Below, in pieces: positions 33,546 to 43,512 of a DNA stretch of 48,463 bases (its first letter is position 1; each line of letters begins with the position of its first letter). Made by a program: the position numbers and the translations under genes. The stretch covers positions 1 to 48,463 of the forward strand of contig JAHDWA010000068.1 of assembly GCA_023382535.1 (NCBI GenBank), given 5' to 3'. This DNA comes from Anaerolineae bacterium (GTDB lineage Bacteria > Chloroflexota > Anaerolineae > 4572-78 > J111). The notes below the pieces were generated by a model. The model did not search any database. It was not told the origin of the DNA and was given only the letters and a program-made list of their open reading frames with translations.

Positions 33546-34736
33546 GTGAGAAAGGTACTTAGTTTCCCGAATAACCCCGTCTTTTTATCCAAAACTATCT
33601 TTTTGTTGGTCTATGCCGCCGCTTCGGTGCTGCTGCCCTTTCTGGCGCTTTACTACACCCAGCGAGGGTTGTCGGGGGCGCAAATAGGGCTGCTGGCGGC
33701 TATTCCACCGCTGATGACCATGATCGGCGCTTCGGTGTGGGGAGCCGTGGCGGATGCCACCCGGCGTTACAAACCGGTTTTTTTGCTGGTCATTGTCGGG
33801 GCCATTAGTTCGGTTGTGCTCATCCCCTGGGCTCCCAACTTTTTGAGCCTGGGCCTGGTCATTGCCGGGCATGCCTTCTGCTTTATGTCGCTCGTGCCCC
33901 TGCTGGATGCGAGCGCCCTGGAAATCCTGGGCCAGCGTTCCGAGCAGTACGGGCAAGTCCGGCTGTGGGGTTCGATTGGCTGGGGGCTGGGCGCACCGCT
34001 GCTGGGGCCGCTGGTAGAGCAGTTTGGGCTGAATTGGAGCTTTTACGGCCACGCAGCCCTGCTGGTACTGGGTCTGCTCATCGCCATCCCTTTGCCTGTG
34101 GCCGCTAAAAGCGGCGGCAGCGCCTTTGGCCAGGGCTTGAAGCGCCTGCTGCAGGATCAGCGCTGGTACCTGTTTTTGCTGGTAGTGTTTGTAGCCGGCT
34201 TTGGCGACGCCTTGATCCGTAACTATTGGTTTTTGTACCTGCAAGACCTCCACACCAGCAGCCTGCTGATGGGCCTCTCGTTGACCATCGGCATGATCAG
34301 CGAACTGGTGGTGCTCTTCTATTCAGGCCGGCTCCTCCAGTGGTTTGGCATCCAAAAATTGCTGATTTTGTCTGTTGCAGTCCAGGCGGCACGGTTGTTG
34401 GGTTGGTCCTTTATCAACGAGCCTTACGCGGCCCTGTCGCTGCAACTGCTCAACGGCCTGACCTTTGGGATTTTGTGGCTGGCCAGCGTGGCTTACGCTA
34501 AAGAAATTGCGCCAGCCGGTCTGGAAACAACCGCTCAGGGTTTATTGAGCGGTATTTACTTTGGCTTCTCCTCGATGGTTGGAGCGTTGGCCGGGGGCTT
34601 GTTGTACGAACCAATCGGAACCTGGGGCATCTATCGTGGGGGAGCGGTGGTGATGGTTATTGGCCTCCTGCTCTTTATCCTGGCCAGCAATCTCAAAGTA
34701 AAGCTTATGGCCAGGCAGCCGCTCAAACTATCGTAA
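33546..34736 (+). CDS. MFS transporter
   Basis: GTG 33546 follows AAGGAG by 7 nt. The 396-aa protein has 12 predicted helices. The loop 2-3 motif G-A-V-A-D-A-T-R-R is an MFS motif-A variant, and Q-Y-G-Q-V-R-L-W-G-S-I-G-W-G after helix 4 is typical of the LacY-like/phenylpropionate permease (MFS_1-like) subgroup. The substrate cannot be told. Confidence 0.9.
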   Translation: MRKVLSFPNNPVFLSKTIFLLVYAAASVLLPFLALYYTQRGLSGAQIGLLAAIPPLMTMIGASVWGAVADATRRYKPVFLLVIVGAISSVVLIPWAPNFLSLGLVIAGHAFCFMSLVPLLDASALEILGQRSEQYGQVRLWGSIGWGLGAPLLGPLVEQFGLNWSFYGHAALLVLGLLIAIPLPVAAKSGGSAFGQGLKRLLQDQRWYLFLLVVFVAGFGDALIRNYWFLYLQDLHTSSLLMGLSLTIGMISELVVLFYSGRLLQWFGIQKLLILSVAVQAARLLGWSFINEPYAALSLQLLNGLTFGILWLASVAYAKEIAPAGLETTAQGLLSGIYFGFSSMVGALAGGLLYEPIGTWGIYRGGAVVMVIGLLLFILASNLKVKLMARQPLKLS

Positions 34737-34769
34737 CCGTCGGAACAACAAGCACAAAAGGAGCCAGAT

Positions 34770-35594
34770 ATGTTAAATGAAGAGTTAGAGCATACCATGT
34801 TAACCCAACGCGTGAGGCTTCCAGTGGCCCCTCCTGACCCTGGCCTGGGGCTGCTGCTGTCGGAGCACCGCGTTACCAGGGTAAGGGCCTGGGGTAATCT
34901 CATCGGCGGCTGGGTGACTATCATCTTGGGCCTGGTGAGTCTGGCCGTGACAAATTTTCTGGTCTTGCGGAATGTCCCGGCCCTGCCCATCTGTGGCGGT
35001 TTCAGCCTGGCGGTGCTGTTAGGCGGAGTCTGGTCGGTTTGGACGCAGCAGCGAGAGAAATCGCTGGCGGTGCGTTTGTATCAAGCGGGGCTGGTCTATG
35101 TCAGGGGCGAAAAAACGCAAATGGTCCGTTGGGCAGAGATTTCGCAGGTGCAGTTGGCCACTTATTACAATCGCAAATTGCAGATGACCAGCCACAACTA
35201 CAAATTACACACCCGGCGTGGCTCTACCCTGGCCTTCAACTTTAATGACCAGGCCATGAGCGACTTGGCTCAACTGAGTGCGACCCTCCAGCGCGAGGTT
35301 ACCGCCCGGCTGCTGCCGGAGGCCATAGCGGCCGTACAAGCCGGGCAGCCGCTCGTCTTTGGGCGGCTGACCGTGGGCCAGGCCGGGTTGAGCTTGGGCC
35401 GGCGCAGCCTGCCCTGGCCGGAAGTAGCCTCAGTTCAGCTTGAGCAGGGCTTTGTCGTTATTCGCCGGCGCTCCCAAAAAGGCGAGTGGGGCAGGACAGC
35501 AGTGGCTGGCGTTCCCAATATCTTTGTCTTTACCGGGCTGGTGGATTTCATCCTGAACCAAGCATCTTTACTTTCAGAGGAGAGACAGGTATGA
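34770..35594 (+). CDS. Two-helix membrane protein, possibly DUF6585-like
   Basis: AAAGGAG precedes ATG 34770. The 274-aa product has two adjacent membrane helices (about 45-65 and 70-90), then a soluble C-terminal part that appears to contain two PH-like beta-rich segments. The first includes LYQAGLVYVRGEKTQMVRWAEI and the second VGQAGLSLGRRSLPWPEVASV, an internal repeat of G-L...(R/L)...(V/L)xWxE(I/V). This resembles membrane proteins annotated DUF6585, but that assignment is tentative. Its stop overlaps the start of the beta-helix gene by 4 nt. Confidence 0.6.
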   Translation: MLNEELEHTMLTQRVRLPVAPPDPGLGLLLSEHRVTRVRAWGNLIGGWVTIILGLVSLAVTNFLVLRNVPALPICGGFSLAVLLGGVWSVWTQQREKSLAVRLYQAGLVYVRGEKTQMVRWAEISQVQLATYYNRKLQMTSHNYKLHTRRGSTLAFNFNDQAMSDLAQLSATLQREVTARLLPEAIAAVQAGQPLVFGRLTVGQAGLSLGRRSLPWPEVASVQLEQGFVVIRRRSQKGEWGRTAVAGVPNIFVFTGLVDFILNQASLLSEERQV

Positions 35595-37468
35595 ATTTGG
35601 TAAGAAAAACAAGCTGCAACATTCTTATAAAAATTTTGGGGCTTTTCGCCCTGCTGATAATGCTACCACCACAAACGGCCCAGGCTTTTGTGTTTAACGT
35701 TCCATGCCAAACCGGAGAGCCGACGGCCCTAAGAGAAGCTATCATCGCCCTCAACGATTTTCCGGGGCATGATATTATTCGCCTGGCGGCAGGATGCACC
35801 TACAGCCTGTCAACCGCTACGGGGTTTTATAATGGCTCGACAGGCCTGCCTGTGATTAGCGATGCGCTAACAATAGAAGGCAACGGTGCCCGCCTGGAGC
35901 GAGCCGCAAATGCTCTACATTTCCGGCTGATGGCCACCGCTTCTAACGTGCCCCTGGCTATCACCGACCTGACCCTGGCCAACGGCCATGCCGTGAATAG
36001 CACGGCAAGTCACCCTGATGCCGGCGCCATTTACGCCAACGGAGATCTTTCGCTCACCCAGGTCAACGTGATTAATAACTATGCCAAGGGAGAGGGCGGC
36101 GGCGTGGCCGTTTTTGGCAAGAGTCACAGAGCGATTGTTATGAACAGCCGGTTTGAGAACAACCAGGGGGGGTACGGCGGCGGCTTATATGCGGAAGGGC
36201 CGCTGTTTATGACCAACACCAGCTTTGTGAACAATCAGGCGACCTATGTGGGAGGAGGCGTCTCCGCCAAAGGAGATACGGCTTCCATTCAATCCAGCCG
36301 GTTTGAAGGAAACTCGGTTTCCGATGCCTTTGCGTTGGGCGCCGGCTATGGTGGTGGTCTTTACACAATCAGCAACTTAGACCTGGTTCAGAGTCAGTTT
36401 GTTAACAACACGGCCAGATGGGGCGGAGGCGTGTCATTGGGGGGGAGTCTTTTATCGTACCCAGGCCGCGCCAGCATTGCCCGGGTTCACTTTGAGGCTA
36501 ATACATCTCTGGACGGGGCAGGCATTGTTATGTACAACGGTAGTGTCACTCTGGCGCAGTCGGTTTTTGTAGCAAACAAAGCTGCCCCGGATGGCGCCGC
36601 TGGCATCTTCCTCAGATTAGGGCAGAGCACCAAGAGCAGGCTGATTAACAACCTCTGGGTTGGTAACCAGGCCGGCGGCCAGGGTTATACCATTCACGCC
36701 AGAGCGACAAAAGACACCGGCACTGAACTTGAAGTCATTCATAACACCCTGGCTGATCCGGGAGATAATGATGATATCGCCCTTAAGATCACTGATGTCA
36801 GCGCTGCCCGCACGGTGAATAACATTATCGCTAACTATGTGACTGGCCTGGCTGTTTCTAACGCCAAGGCAACATCTGGTTACAACTTTTACCAGCTCCT
36901 CAATGGAGGCGGCCAGGCAGAGATTGGCCAGATTGAACCATTTGAAGGGGGAAACAACCTGATTGGCTCAGTGCAGTTTATTAACCCTGCCGCCGGCAAT
37001 TACCGGCTGAAAGCCACCTCACCGGCTGTTAATAAAGGCTTTAATCTGGGCGTCAATACTGATCTCGGCAATACCGTCCGGCCGCAGCTCAACGGTTATG
37101 ATCCCGGTGCGTATGAATTTGCGCCGGTAGGGCCGGCGCCCATTGCCCTGGCCGACGTCTACAGTACCCCCATAGATACAGTGTTAACCATCCCCGCACC
37201 GGGCATATTGGGCAATGATAACAGCCCAACAGGCGCACCCATGACGGTTCTACTTAGCAGTCCACCGGCCCATGGCCGGATTAAGCTGAAAGTGGATGGC
37301 AGTTTTATCTATCAACCGAACGCCGGCTTTGTGGGCCAGGACAGCTTCATTTACCTCGCCGGCACTGATCTGTCACTTTCCAGTCCAACCACGGTGAATA
37401 TTCAGGTCCGGCCGCAGTCGTCGAATTCCACTGATAACCGGGTCTTCCTGCCGCTCATTCAAAGATGA
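35591..37468 (+). CDS. Secreted parallel beta-helix protein with C-terminal cadherin/Ig-like domain
   Basis: ATG 35591 overlaps the preceding stop (ATGA) and has AGAGGAG upstream. The 625-aa protein has a Sec signal peptide with likely cleavage after A-Q-A (residue 32). A right-handed beta-helix of about 450 residues follows, with repeated (Y/V)GGG(L/V) and F-x-N-N-x-A units, as in polymorphic outer-membrane/pectate-lyase-like proteins. Next is a domain with G-I-L-G-N-D-N and G-x-F-x-Y-x-P-x-x-G-F-x-G-x-D-x-F-x-Y, typical of cadherin-like/Ig tandem domains. The last eight residues are VFLPLIQR, a terminal motif seen in many Chloroflexota exported proteins. Probable surface or adhesin-type role; no catalytic residues identified. 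Confidence 0.85.
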   Translation: MNLVRKTSCNILIKILGLFALLIMLPPQTAQAFVFNVPCQTGEPTALREAIIALNDFPGHDIIRLAAGCTYSLSTATGFYNGSTGLPVISDALTIEGNGARLERAANALHFRLMATASNVPLAITDLTLANGHAVNSTASHPDAGAIYANGDLSLTQVNVINNYAKGEGGGVAVFGKSHRAIVMNSRFENNQGGYGGGLYAEGPLFMTNTSFVNNQATYVGGGVSAKGDTASIQSSRFEGNSVSDAFALGAGYGGGLYTISNLDLVQSQFVNNTARWGGGVSLGGSLLSYPGRASIARVHFEANTSLDGAGIVMYNGSVTLAQSVFVANKAAPDGAAGIFLRLGQSTKSRLINNLWVGNQAGGQGYTIHARATKDTGTELEVIHNTLADPGDNDDIALKITDVSAARTVNNIIANYVTGLAVSNAKATSGYNFYQLLNGGGQAEIGQIEPFEGGNNLIGSVQFINPAAGNYRLKATSPAVNKGFNLGVNTDLGNTVRPQLNGYDPGAYEFAPVGPAPIALADVYSTPIDTVLTIPAPGILGNDNSPTGAPMTVLLSSPPAHGRIKLKVDGSFIYQPNAGFVGQDSFIYLAGTDLSLSSPTTVNIQVRPQSSNSTDNRVFLPLIQR

Positions 37469-37476
37469 AAACCATA

Positions 37477-37513
37477 AAAGCTAGTTACGGGCATATTCTC
37501 CGTAACTAGCTTT
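37477..37513. terminator. Bidirectional terminator between convergent genes
   Basis: A 14-bp perfect stem (37477-37490 with 37500-37513) and 9-nt loop lie between the converging beta-helix and regulator genes. AAAA flanks one arm and TTT(AAA) the other, giving short U-tracts on both strands. Confidence 0.75.
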
Positions 37514-37537
37514 AAATCGCCACCCATGCCCGGCAGC

Positions 37538-40500
37538 TCAGGTTTGCAGAAATTGCTGCACTTCGTCCAAAAAATGCAGCCAGGCCGGCTCATGTTCCAA
37601 CAAGATATGATTTTTACTCTGGAGCGACACGAAGCGAGCGCCCGGAATTAACGAGGCCATAAGCCGGCCCTCCTCAAAGGAGCACATGGCGTCTTCCTTG
37701 GCATGCAGCACCAGGGTCGGGATCACCACCTGGGGAGCATAGTCGGTCACATTGATCTGGTAGAAGGCGGTTTCCATAGCCGCCGCGTTCTCCGGTGAGG
37801 CGGTAATCCGGGCCAGGTCGTTGAACCAGTTGATCTGCTCTGGCGTGCCTTCAGGGATGAGCAGCGTGGTAAACACCTGGCGGAAGGCAGGATGTTCTTT
37901 ACCCCAGCCATAGCGGATGAGGTTGATCAGGGTGCGAGCCTCCTCCTGGTGCTCAGGGGCAAGGTTACGGTGAAACCGGCCGCGTGCATACCCGCCGTAA
38001 AGAATGAGATGGCTGACTCGCTCAGGGTGGCGCACGGCATAGGCAATCGCCACCGAAGCGCCCTGGGACACCCCCAACAGGGCAAAACGTTCAAGGCCAA
38101 ACTGGTTGGCTACCGCTTCCAGGTCATGCACCCAGGCCGTCATGGAAAAATCGTTCACTTGCCAGTCCGACAGGCCGCAGCCGCGCTCGTCGTACCGGAC
38201 CAGGGTATGCTGCCGGGCCAGGCCCTGCCACCAGTGCCGCCAGACCGGGCTGTGCTGGTCGTACTCCAGGTGGGTCAGCGGGTTGCCGGCTTTGATCAGC
38301 AAAGGCCCGGTGCCGAGGGTGGCATAGGCAATGCGCGCCCCGTCGGCAGAGTAGCAATAATGGATTTGCTGCTTTGCAGCCGGCTGAGGCTCGGACAGAG
38401 AATGCGAAGCGGGGGTGTGGAGAGGCGGGGCTGATATTTCTGCCGCAGCCGCGTCCGGCTGCTCGACCGCACCGCCCAAAGTTTCGAGCAGGGCCTTTGC
38501 CTCCTGCAAATCGGCGGTCTCAAAGCCCTCGCTAAACCAGCCGTAAATGCCGGAGAGTTTTTGCCGGGCTTCTCCTTTTCTGCCCTGCGCCTGCCATAAG
38601 CGGCCCAGGCTTACCGCTGCCCGCAGTTCCAGCAGCCGGGCCTGTTGGCGGCCGGCAATATCAATCGCCTTTAAAAAACAATCCTCCGGCGATAGGGGGT
38701 CATCGAACTGGCCGGTAGCTGTGTGCTTTCTGAGCAGCAGTTCACCCTTGAGCCGGTATACCTCAGCCTCCCAAAATCTTTCCTCCGTGCTTTCCACCAG
38801 GACCATGGCGTCGGCCAGGGTGGCCAGACCCTCATCAATGTAACCAAGCTGCAAACAGGCGTCGGCCAGCAAAGCTTTAAAATAGGCAACAAAGGATATA
38901 TTTTGATAAACTGCCAGTCCCTGGCGAAGTTGGGTGAGACCTTCGGTCTGCCCTTGCTGAACCAAGGCCCAACCATGCAAAATAACGGCCAGTCCGAGAA
39001 AGGTTGAAAAACCATGCTCGCGTCCCAGACCGGTGGCTTCCGCCGCTAATTTTTGGACGGTTGGCCCATCGAGGCGGAATTGAAAATGGATGGTTGTGTG
39101 TCCCAGCGCGTAGACCAGGCTATAAGGATGGGCTAATTCCCGGGCCAGGTGCAGAACTTCATCGCTGCTCTGCCGGGAGCGGTCTGGATACCCCTGCATC
39201 CACAGCAGGTAAGCCTCGTAACATAAACGATAGACGGTGGGTTCAAAGCCGCCGTACAGGAAGGGCAGCAGATGATGCCGGTCGGGGTCGTAATAAACTT
39301 TCACTTGCTCAAAATGTTGGCTGGCCTGGCTAAATTTTCCTAAAAAGAACAGGGTCGTTCCCAGGGCAATATGAGCCTCTACCAGAAGTTCTGCATTTTG
39401 TTGGGTTTGGGCTAAGGCCAGGCATTGAGCGCCAAGTTGGTGAGCCAGCCGCAGATTGCCCCGGTTCGTGTTAAATCTCCATAACCCCCACAAGGCCGGA
39501 AAGAGGTTAGGCGATTCCTCTATCTGCTGGCAGAGTTCATAGGCCCGTGTATACATTTGCTCCACCTCCGGGGCGGAGTGACCCTTAATCAGCATCAACG
39601 CTGGCCCCAGGGCGATGCGCACGTCCAGCTCTTGCTGCGCCCGCTCGGTAGTGTCGGGCAGCGTTTCCAGCAGGGTTAAGGCTCGGGTCAGGTGGGCAAT
39701 TGCCTCCTCGTTGGCCGATAAACGTCTGGCCCGCGTGCCGGCCCGAAGTAAATAGAGCACTGCCTTTCCGATAGTACCGGCTTCCTGAAAATGGCGGACC
39801 AATCGAACCGCGACCGTCGCGCTCTGCTCACCGTACAATCTTTCCAGGGCATAGCCTACAGACTCGTGGAGGTGAACCCGCTCCACCTCATCCAGGTTCT
39901 GATAAAGATAACGTTGAATTAAAATATGCCGGAAGCGATAACGGGAAAGACGCAAAGCCCCTTCATATTTAATGCCTAACACCTGCACCAGGAGATGCCT
40001 TTTATCAAGTTCGCGGCTTAACAACCGCACAACCTCATGCTTATCGGTTCGCAGAGCCAGGGCGACCACCTCGGCGGTAAATTCTTCGCCCTCAACGCTG
40101 GCCACCTGCAACAGTTCCTGCAGAGGGGCAGCCAGGCGGCGAATACGCTCGCCAATTGCCCCTTCAATCCGGGCAGGCAGAGTATTCCAATCCAGGGCGG
40201 ACTGCTCAACCCATTGACCTGCCTCATTCTGTGCCAGATCACCCCGTGCCTGCATCCCCCGTAACAGTTCCAGGGTGAAAAGAGGGTGGCCGCCGGTTTG
40301 ACGGTAAAGGGTCTCCCGAAAAGCTGGCCCCAGATCATTGGGTTCGCTGTCTAACAATGCCTCTACAAAAGCTCGACCTTCACTGTGGCTTAAATCCAGC
40401 GTAATATCGCCAAAAAGGCGCTGAGCTTCAAGCACCACTCGTTCTAACGGATGTGATTCTACTTCCTCGGCAGCTACCGCCGGCCGCCCCAGGGTTACTT

Positions 40501-42130
40501 CGGCAGGCCGGTAAGCCCCGACGATCAAAATGGGCTGATCGGTGAGACAGCGGGCCAGATAAAACAGCAGGCTCATAGATCCCTGATCAGCCCACTGCAA
40601 ATCGTCAAGGTATAAGAGCAAAGGCGAGCGGCGGGCCAGGGCCAGCAACACCCTGGCATATTGGTCAAAGAGGTTATCCTGCCGCGCATGCGTCTGACCA
40701 CCCTGTTCGCTTTTACGCGCGACCACCTCCTGCAATTGGGGTAACCAGGCAGTTCCAGCAGGGACCAGGCGAGTAACCCGGTTTAGTAAATTTTGAGCCG
40801 GGATAAAAGTATCCAGCAGGTCCGGCCCCAAATCTACCAGGGTTTGGACTGCCAGTGGCACGACCCGCTGTAAATAGCCGGTCTGGGTGTGTCGCAGAGC
40901 GCCGGCAATGGCCGAAGTCTCGACATCACCACTCAGCAGCTCCAGAATTTCACGGAAGGGTAGGTACGGATCGCCCAGGCCGGTATAGGCGTTGCAATTT
41001 CCGCCTGCTATCACCAAATCCGAATATGTTTTTTGAGCCTGCCGCACAAATGCCTGCAGCAACGCGGTTTTACCCTGGCCTACTTCGCCGGTAATAAACA
41101 CGATCCTCGGCTGGCCGGCCAGAGCCGCGTCGAGAAAATTCATTAACCGGGCCATCTCCGGCTGCCGGGCCACAAAGACCGGCCACTTAGGGACGCTGGC
41201 CGTCACAGCGGCGGGCGGTGGGGAGGAATGAAGCGGTGCAGAGGGAGCCTGGGAGGGCGGCAGGGCAGGCGATGCTTCTAATGGTTGGCTATAGACCGGC
41301 GCTTCTGTTTGTTTTTGCCTGGCTTTTCTCTGGCTGCGCTGCTCCTCCGCTTTGATAAACGAGCCTAACAGCCGTTTGGCCTTGATGGCTTCGTATAGGG
41401 TGGTAGTCTCCTCTTCGGGCGGCAGGCCGAATTCTTCGTCCAGCAGCTTAACGTACTCTTCGTATTGGCGCAGCCCGGCGGCGGGCTGACCGGTCTGGTC
41501 ATACAAATGAATTAACTGCCGCTGGGCCGGTTCATGCAGCGGGTCAAGCGCCACCCAACGCCGGGCGTGGGGAATGGCCGCCTCGGCTTTGCCCAGGGCG
41601 CCCAACCCGCGCCCCAGACGCTCCAGAGTAGTTGCCAATTCCTGGCGCAGGCTTTCGGTTTGGAAAAACTGCCAGTCGTCAAAATCAGAGCTGTCGCGCA
41701 GGGTAAATCCGGCCAGAAAGTCGCCGGTATAGAGGGCGACGGCTTCGGTCAGCAGCGGGACACACTCGGTGCAGACAAGTTCCGGGGCGTGACCATGCTT
41801 CCGGCACGCAGCCAGGAGGCTCTGAAACTGCTCAGTATCCAACCATATTTCGGCCTCGCGGTTCAACTCGACTGTTTCCCGGTCGGCGATGAGCCAGGCG
41901 CCGGGCAGGCTGGTTTTGAGCGTGGCCAGGTCGCGCCGCAGGTAGGCCCGCCCGCGCTGCTGATCGAGGTCGGGCCAGAAAAGGGTCGTCAGGGCATCGC
42001 GGGTGTGAGGTTGGCCGGTCACAGCCAGGTAGGCCAGCAGTGCCAACGCCTTACGGCGCTGGATATCCACTGGCGCCTGGTTCAGTTCGACCCGGGGTGA
42101 GCCAAGCAAAAACAATTTCAAGCCGGCCAT
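37538..42130 (-). CDS. Giant SARP/BTAD-AAA-TPR regulator with C-terminal alpha/beta hydrolase
   Basis: The start at 42130 (ATG) is chosen because AGGAG lies about 10 nt upstream; a TTG at 42160 lacks one. The 1530-aa product has an OmpR/SARP-like DNA-binding domain (about 1-95) and a BTAD helical domain (about 100-255). An AAA ATPase follows, with Walker A G-E-V-G-Q-G-K-T (about 350) and Walker B L-L-L-Y-L-D-D-L-Q-W (about 510). A long TPR-like helical region runs from about 800 to 1220. From about 1253 there is a complete alpha/beta hydrolase domain with nucleophile elbow G-V-S-Q-G-A (Ser near 1355), an Asp in H-A-K-E-D-A and a late His in K-N-H. The hydrolase end may sense or process a small ligand. 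No clear target operon is seen. Confidence 0.88.
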   Translation of the reverse strand: MAGLKLFLLGSPRVELNQAPVDIQRRKALALLAYLAVTGQPHTRDALTTLFWPDLDQQRGRAYLRRDLATLKTSLPGAWLIADRETVELNREAEIWLDTEQFQSLLAACRKHGHAPELVCTECVPLLTEAVALYTGDFLAGFTLRDSSDFDDWQFFQTESLRQELATTLERLGRGLGALGKAEAAIPHARRWVALDPLHEPAQRQLIHLYDQTGQPAAGLRQYEEYVKLLDEEFGLPPEEETTTLYEAIKAKRLLGSFIKAEEQRSQRKARQKQTEAPVYSQPLEASPALPPSQAPSAPLHSSPPPAAVTASVPKWPVFVARQPEMARLMNFLDAALAGQPRIVFITGEVGQGKTALLQAFVRQAQKTYSDLVIAGGNCNAYTGLGDPYLPFREILELLSGDVETSAIAGALRHTQTGYLQRVVPLAVQTLVDLGPDLLDTFIPAQNLLNRVTRLVPAGTAWLPQLQEVVARKSEQGGQTHARQDNLFDQYARVLLALARRSPLLLYLDDLQWADQGSMSLLFYLARCLTDQPILIVGAYRPAEVTLGRPAVAAEEVESHPLERVVLEAQRLFGDITLDLSHSEGRAFVEALLDSEPNDLGPAFRETLYRQTGGHPLFTLELLRGMQARGDLAQNEAGQWVEQSALDWNTLPARIEGAIGERIRRLAAPLQELLQVASVEGEEFTAEVVALALRTDKHEVVRLLSRELDKRHLLVQVLGIKYEGALRLSRYRFRHILIQRYLYQNLDEVERVHLHESVGYALERLYGEQSATVAVRLVRHFQEAGTIGKAVLYLLRAGTRARRLSANEEAIAHLTRALTLLETLPDTTERAQQELDVRIALGPALMLIKGHSAPEVEQMYTRAYELCQQIEESPNLFPALWGLWRFNTNRGNLRLAHQLGAQCLALAQTQQNAELLVEAHIALGTTLFFLGKFSQASQHFEQVKVYYDPDRHHLLPFLYGGFEPTVYRLCYEAYLLWMQGYPDRSRQSSDEVLHLARELAHPYSLVYALGHTTIHFQFRLDGPTVQKLAAEATGLGREHGFSTFLGLAVILHGWALVQQGQTEGLTQLRQGLAVYQNISFVAYFKALLADACLQLGYIDEGLATLADAMVLVESTEERFWEAEVYRLKGELLLRKHTATGQFDDPLSPEDCFLKAIDIAGRQQARLLELRAAVSLGRLWQAQGRKGEARQKLSGIYGWFSEGFETADLQEAKALLETLGGAVEQPDAAAAEISAPPLHTPASHSLSEPQPAAKQQIHYCYSADGARIAYATLGTGPLLIKAGNPLTHLEYDQHSPVWRHWWQGLARQHTLVRYDERGCGLSDWQVNDFSMTAWVHDLEAVANQFGLERFALLGVSQGASVAIAYAVRHPERVSHLILYGGYARGRFHRNLAPEHQEEARTLINLIRYGWGKEHPAFRQVFTTLLIPEGTPEQINWFNDLARITASPENAAAMETAFYQINVTDYAPQVVIPTLVLHAKEDAMCSFEEGRLMASLIPGARFVSLQSKNHILLEHEPAWLHFLDEVQQFLQT

Positions 42131-42351
42131 AGGCGTGTATCTCCTGTTGGGGGAGGCCAATTATACCAGCAACAAAAATTTCAACCAAATTGCTTTGTGG
42201 AACACCTTGGTACCTCTGCCGTACAGGTGCCTAAGTAGCAACTGGAGTTATTATATTTGACCAGAATTGAGATGTCTTATATAACCAGGTCTCAGTTGAT
42301 TCAACCCGAAATCGAGGACGAGCTATGTGGGTACGCCACCCTACTATTCAT
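42131..42351. other. Regulator upstream region
   Basis: This 221-bp region contains the upstream sequence of the giant regulator (minus strand) and the 3' flank of the primase-like gene. An inverted repeat AATTGAGA/TCTCAGTT (42265-42272 and 42290-42297, one G-T pair) and a shorter GGTACCT...AGGTGCC pair are seen. No gene. Confidence 0.3.
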
Positions 42352-43512
42352 TCAAGCGTTATCGCTGGTAATGGCCGGGAGAGCTAGCTGGTGCACCCGT
42401 TGCTGGAAATGCTGGGTGGCTGTAAGAGGGTCTATGGCCGATTGTTCTGCTTCCTTTGGCGTCGCTTCTGTGGGCTGGGCCTGTGCCGGGAGGGACCCAT
42501 AGGGCCAATTCTCATAAAATTCCGGCTCTGGCACTGGATCGGTGGCCCCGGCGCGGCGACCATCATTAAAGGTCCGCAGGATTTCCTGCTCACCGCCGTT
42601 GGGGTGGTCTATATAACCATTGGCGTGACAGGCCTCAATGACTCGCAGTTCGACATTATCGAACAGATGACGATAATCCATACTCCAGGTCACGGCTTCC
42701 AGGGCGCCAATGTGCGTCCCAGCCCAGAATATCGCCGCATGCCGGTTGTCTGTCTGCCGGGCCACAAAATCAAAGATACCATCAAGGCTGGCTTGCAGGT
42801 ACTTTTCGACCGCCGGCCCGCCTTTCAGGAGTCGTCCTTCTTGCCTGGCCTTTCTAAGCTCAGCCTGGCGGCGTCGAGCGGCTGCCTTACGCTGGGCCTC
42901 CACCTCGACCAGATGGGCGCGGTAGGCTTCCAAGATTTCCCGCTCGAATACCTCAAAGGGGCAAATGTGGCCCAGCCAGTGAACACGAGCGTTTTGAGCG
43001 TTGTAGATGGTTCTATCTATGTTGTGGACGGACTTATCAACGCGGGGGTAGTGCCAGATAAAAGCCTTGGCACAGAGCTTGTACAGCTTTGGGTCAGTAA
43101 TTGGCCGGTCAAAGATGAGGGTGGGGTGCCCCTTTTCGGCGACGCCTGGCCGGGAGTTGACTGACTCGACAAAAGCCCAGCCATAACGGGCAAAGAAAGG
43201 GTCGTGGAGCCAAAAATCTATAACCCCCGGCGCTTTACTGTCATCGTCAGCGGTCAATTCCTGCCGGCTGATAAAGTTCTCTCGATGTTTGGCGGTTTTG
43301 ACGCCTCGGGCGGCGGCGCCGGTTTCCTGGGGGGAGCGCTTCAGGTGAGCCATCGTGTAGGGCCAGCCCTCTTTAATGACAGTTTCCTTAAAACTTTCCG
43401 GGGTGTGGGTCTCTGTTTTGAAGGAACTATTGAGTTTGTAACCTCCGGCTTTGTAGCCGGTTTTGTTCCGGTAGGTTCTGGAAACGTCTACTTTAAAGGT
43501 CAGTTCAGTCAT
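42352..43512 (-). CDS. Primase-like replication protein (mobile-element orphan)
   Basis: The 386-aa product has no strong family match by eye, but the middle part is arranged like archaeo-eukaryotic-type primases of plasmids and phages: L-I-F-D-R-P-I-T near residue 130, then N-A-Q-N-A-R-V-H-W-L-G, then a charged helical linker. The C-terminal segment has D-N-R-H-A-A-I-F-W-A-G...L and later G-E-Q-E-I-L-R-T-F-N-D-G-R-R-A-G, similar to the PriCT-like tail of such primases. No helicase, integrase or replication-origin gene is nearby, so it looks like a remnant of an integrated element. The assignment is tentative. Confidence 0.5.
   Translation of the reverse strand: MTELTFKVDVSRTYRNKTGYKAGGYKLNSSFKTETHTPESFKETVIKEGWPYTMAHLKRSPQETGAAARGVKTAKHRENFISRQELTADDDSKAPGVIDFWLHDPFFARYGWAFVESVNSRPGVAEKGHPTLIFDRPITDPKLYKLCAKAFIWHYPRVDKSVHNIDRTIYNAQNARVHWLGHICPFEVFEREILEAYRAHLVEVEAQRKAAARRRQAELRKARQEGRLLKGGPAVEKYLQASLDGIFDFVARQTDNRHAAIFWAGTHIGALEAVTWSMDYRHLFDNVELRVIEACHANGYIDHPNGGEQEILRTFNDGRRAGATDPVPEPEFYENWPYGSLPAQAQPTEATPKEAEQSAIDPLTATQHFQQRVHQLALPAITSDNA

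Noticed and set aside
42257..42502. 81-codon plus-strand ORF overlapping the primase-like gene
   Set aside because: Most of it is antisense to the better-supported minus-strand gene and it has no family resemblance.
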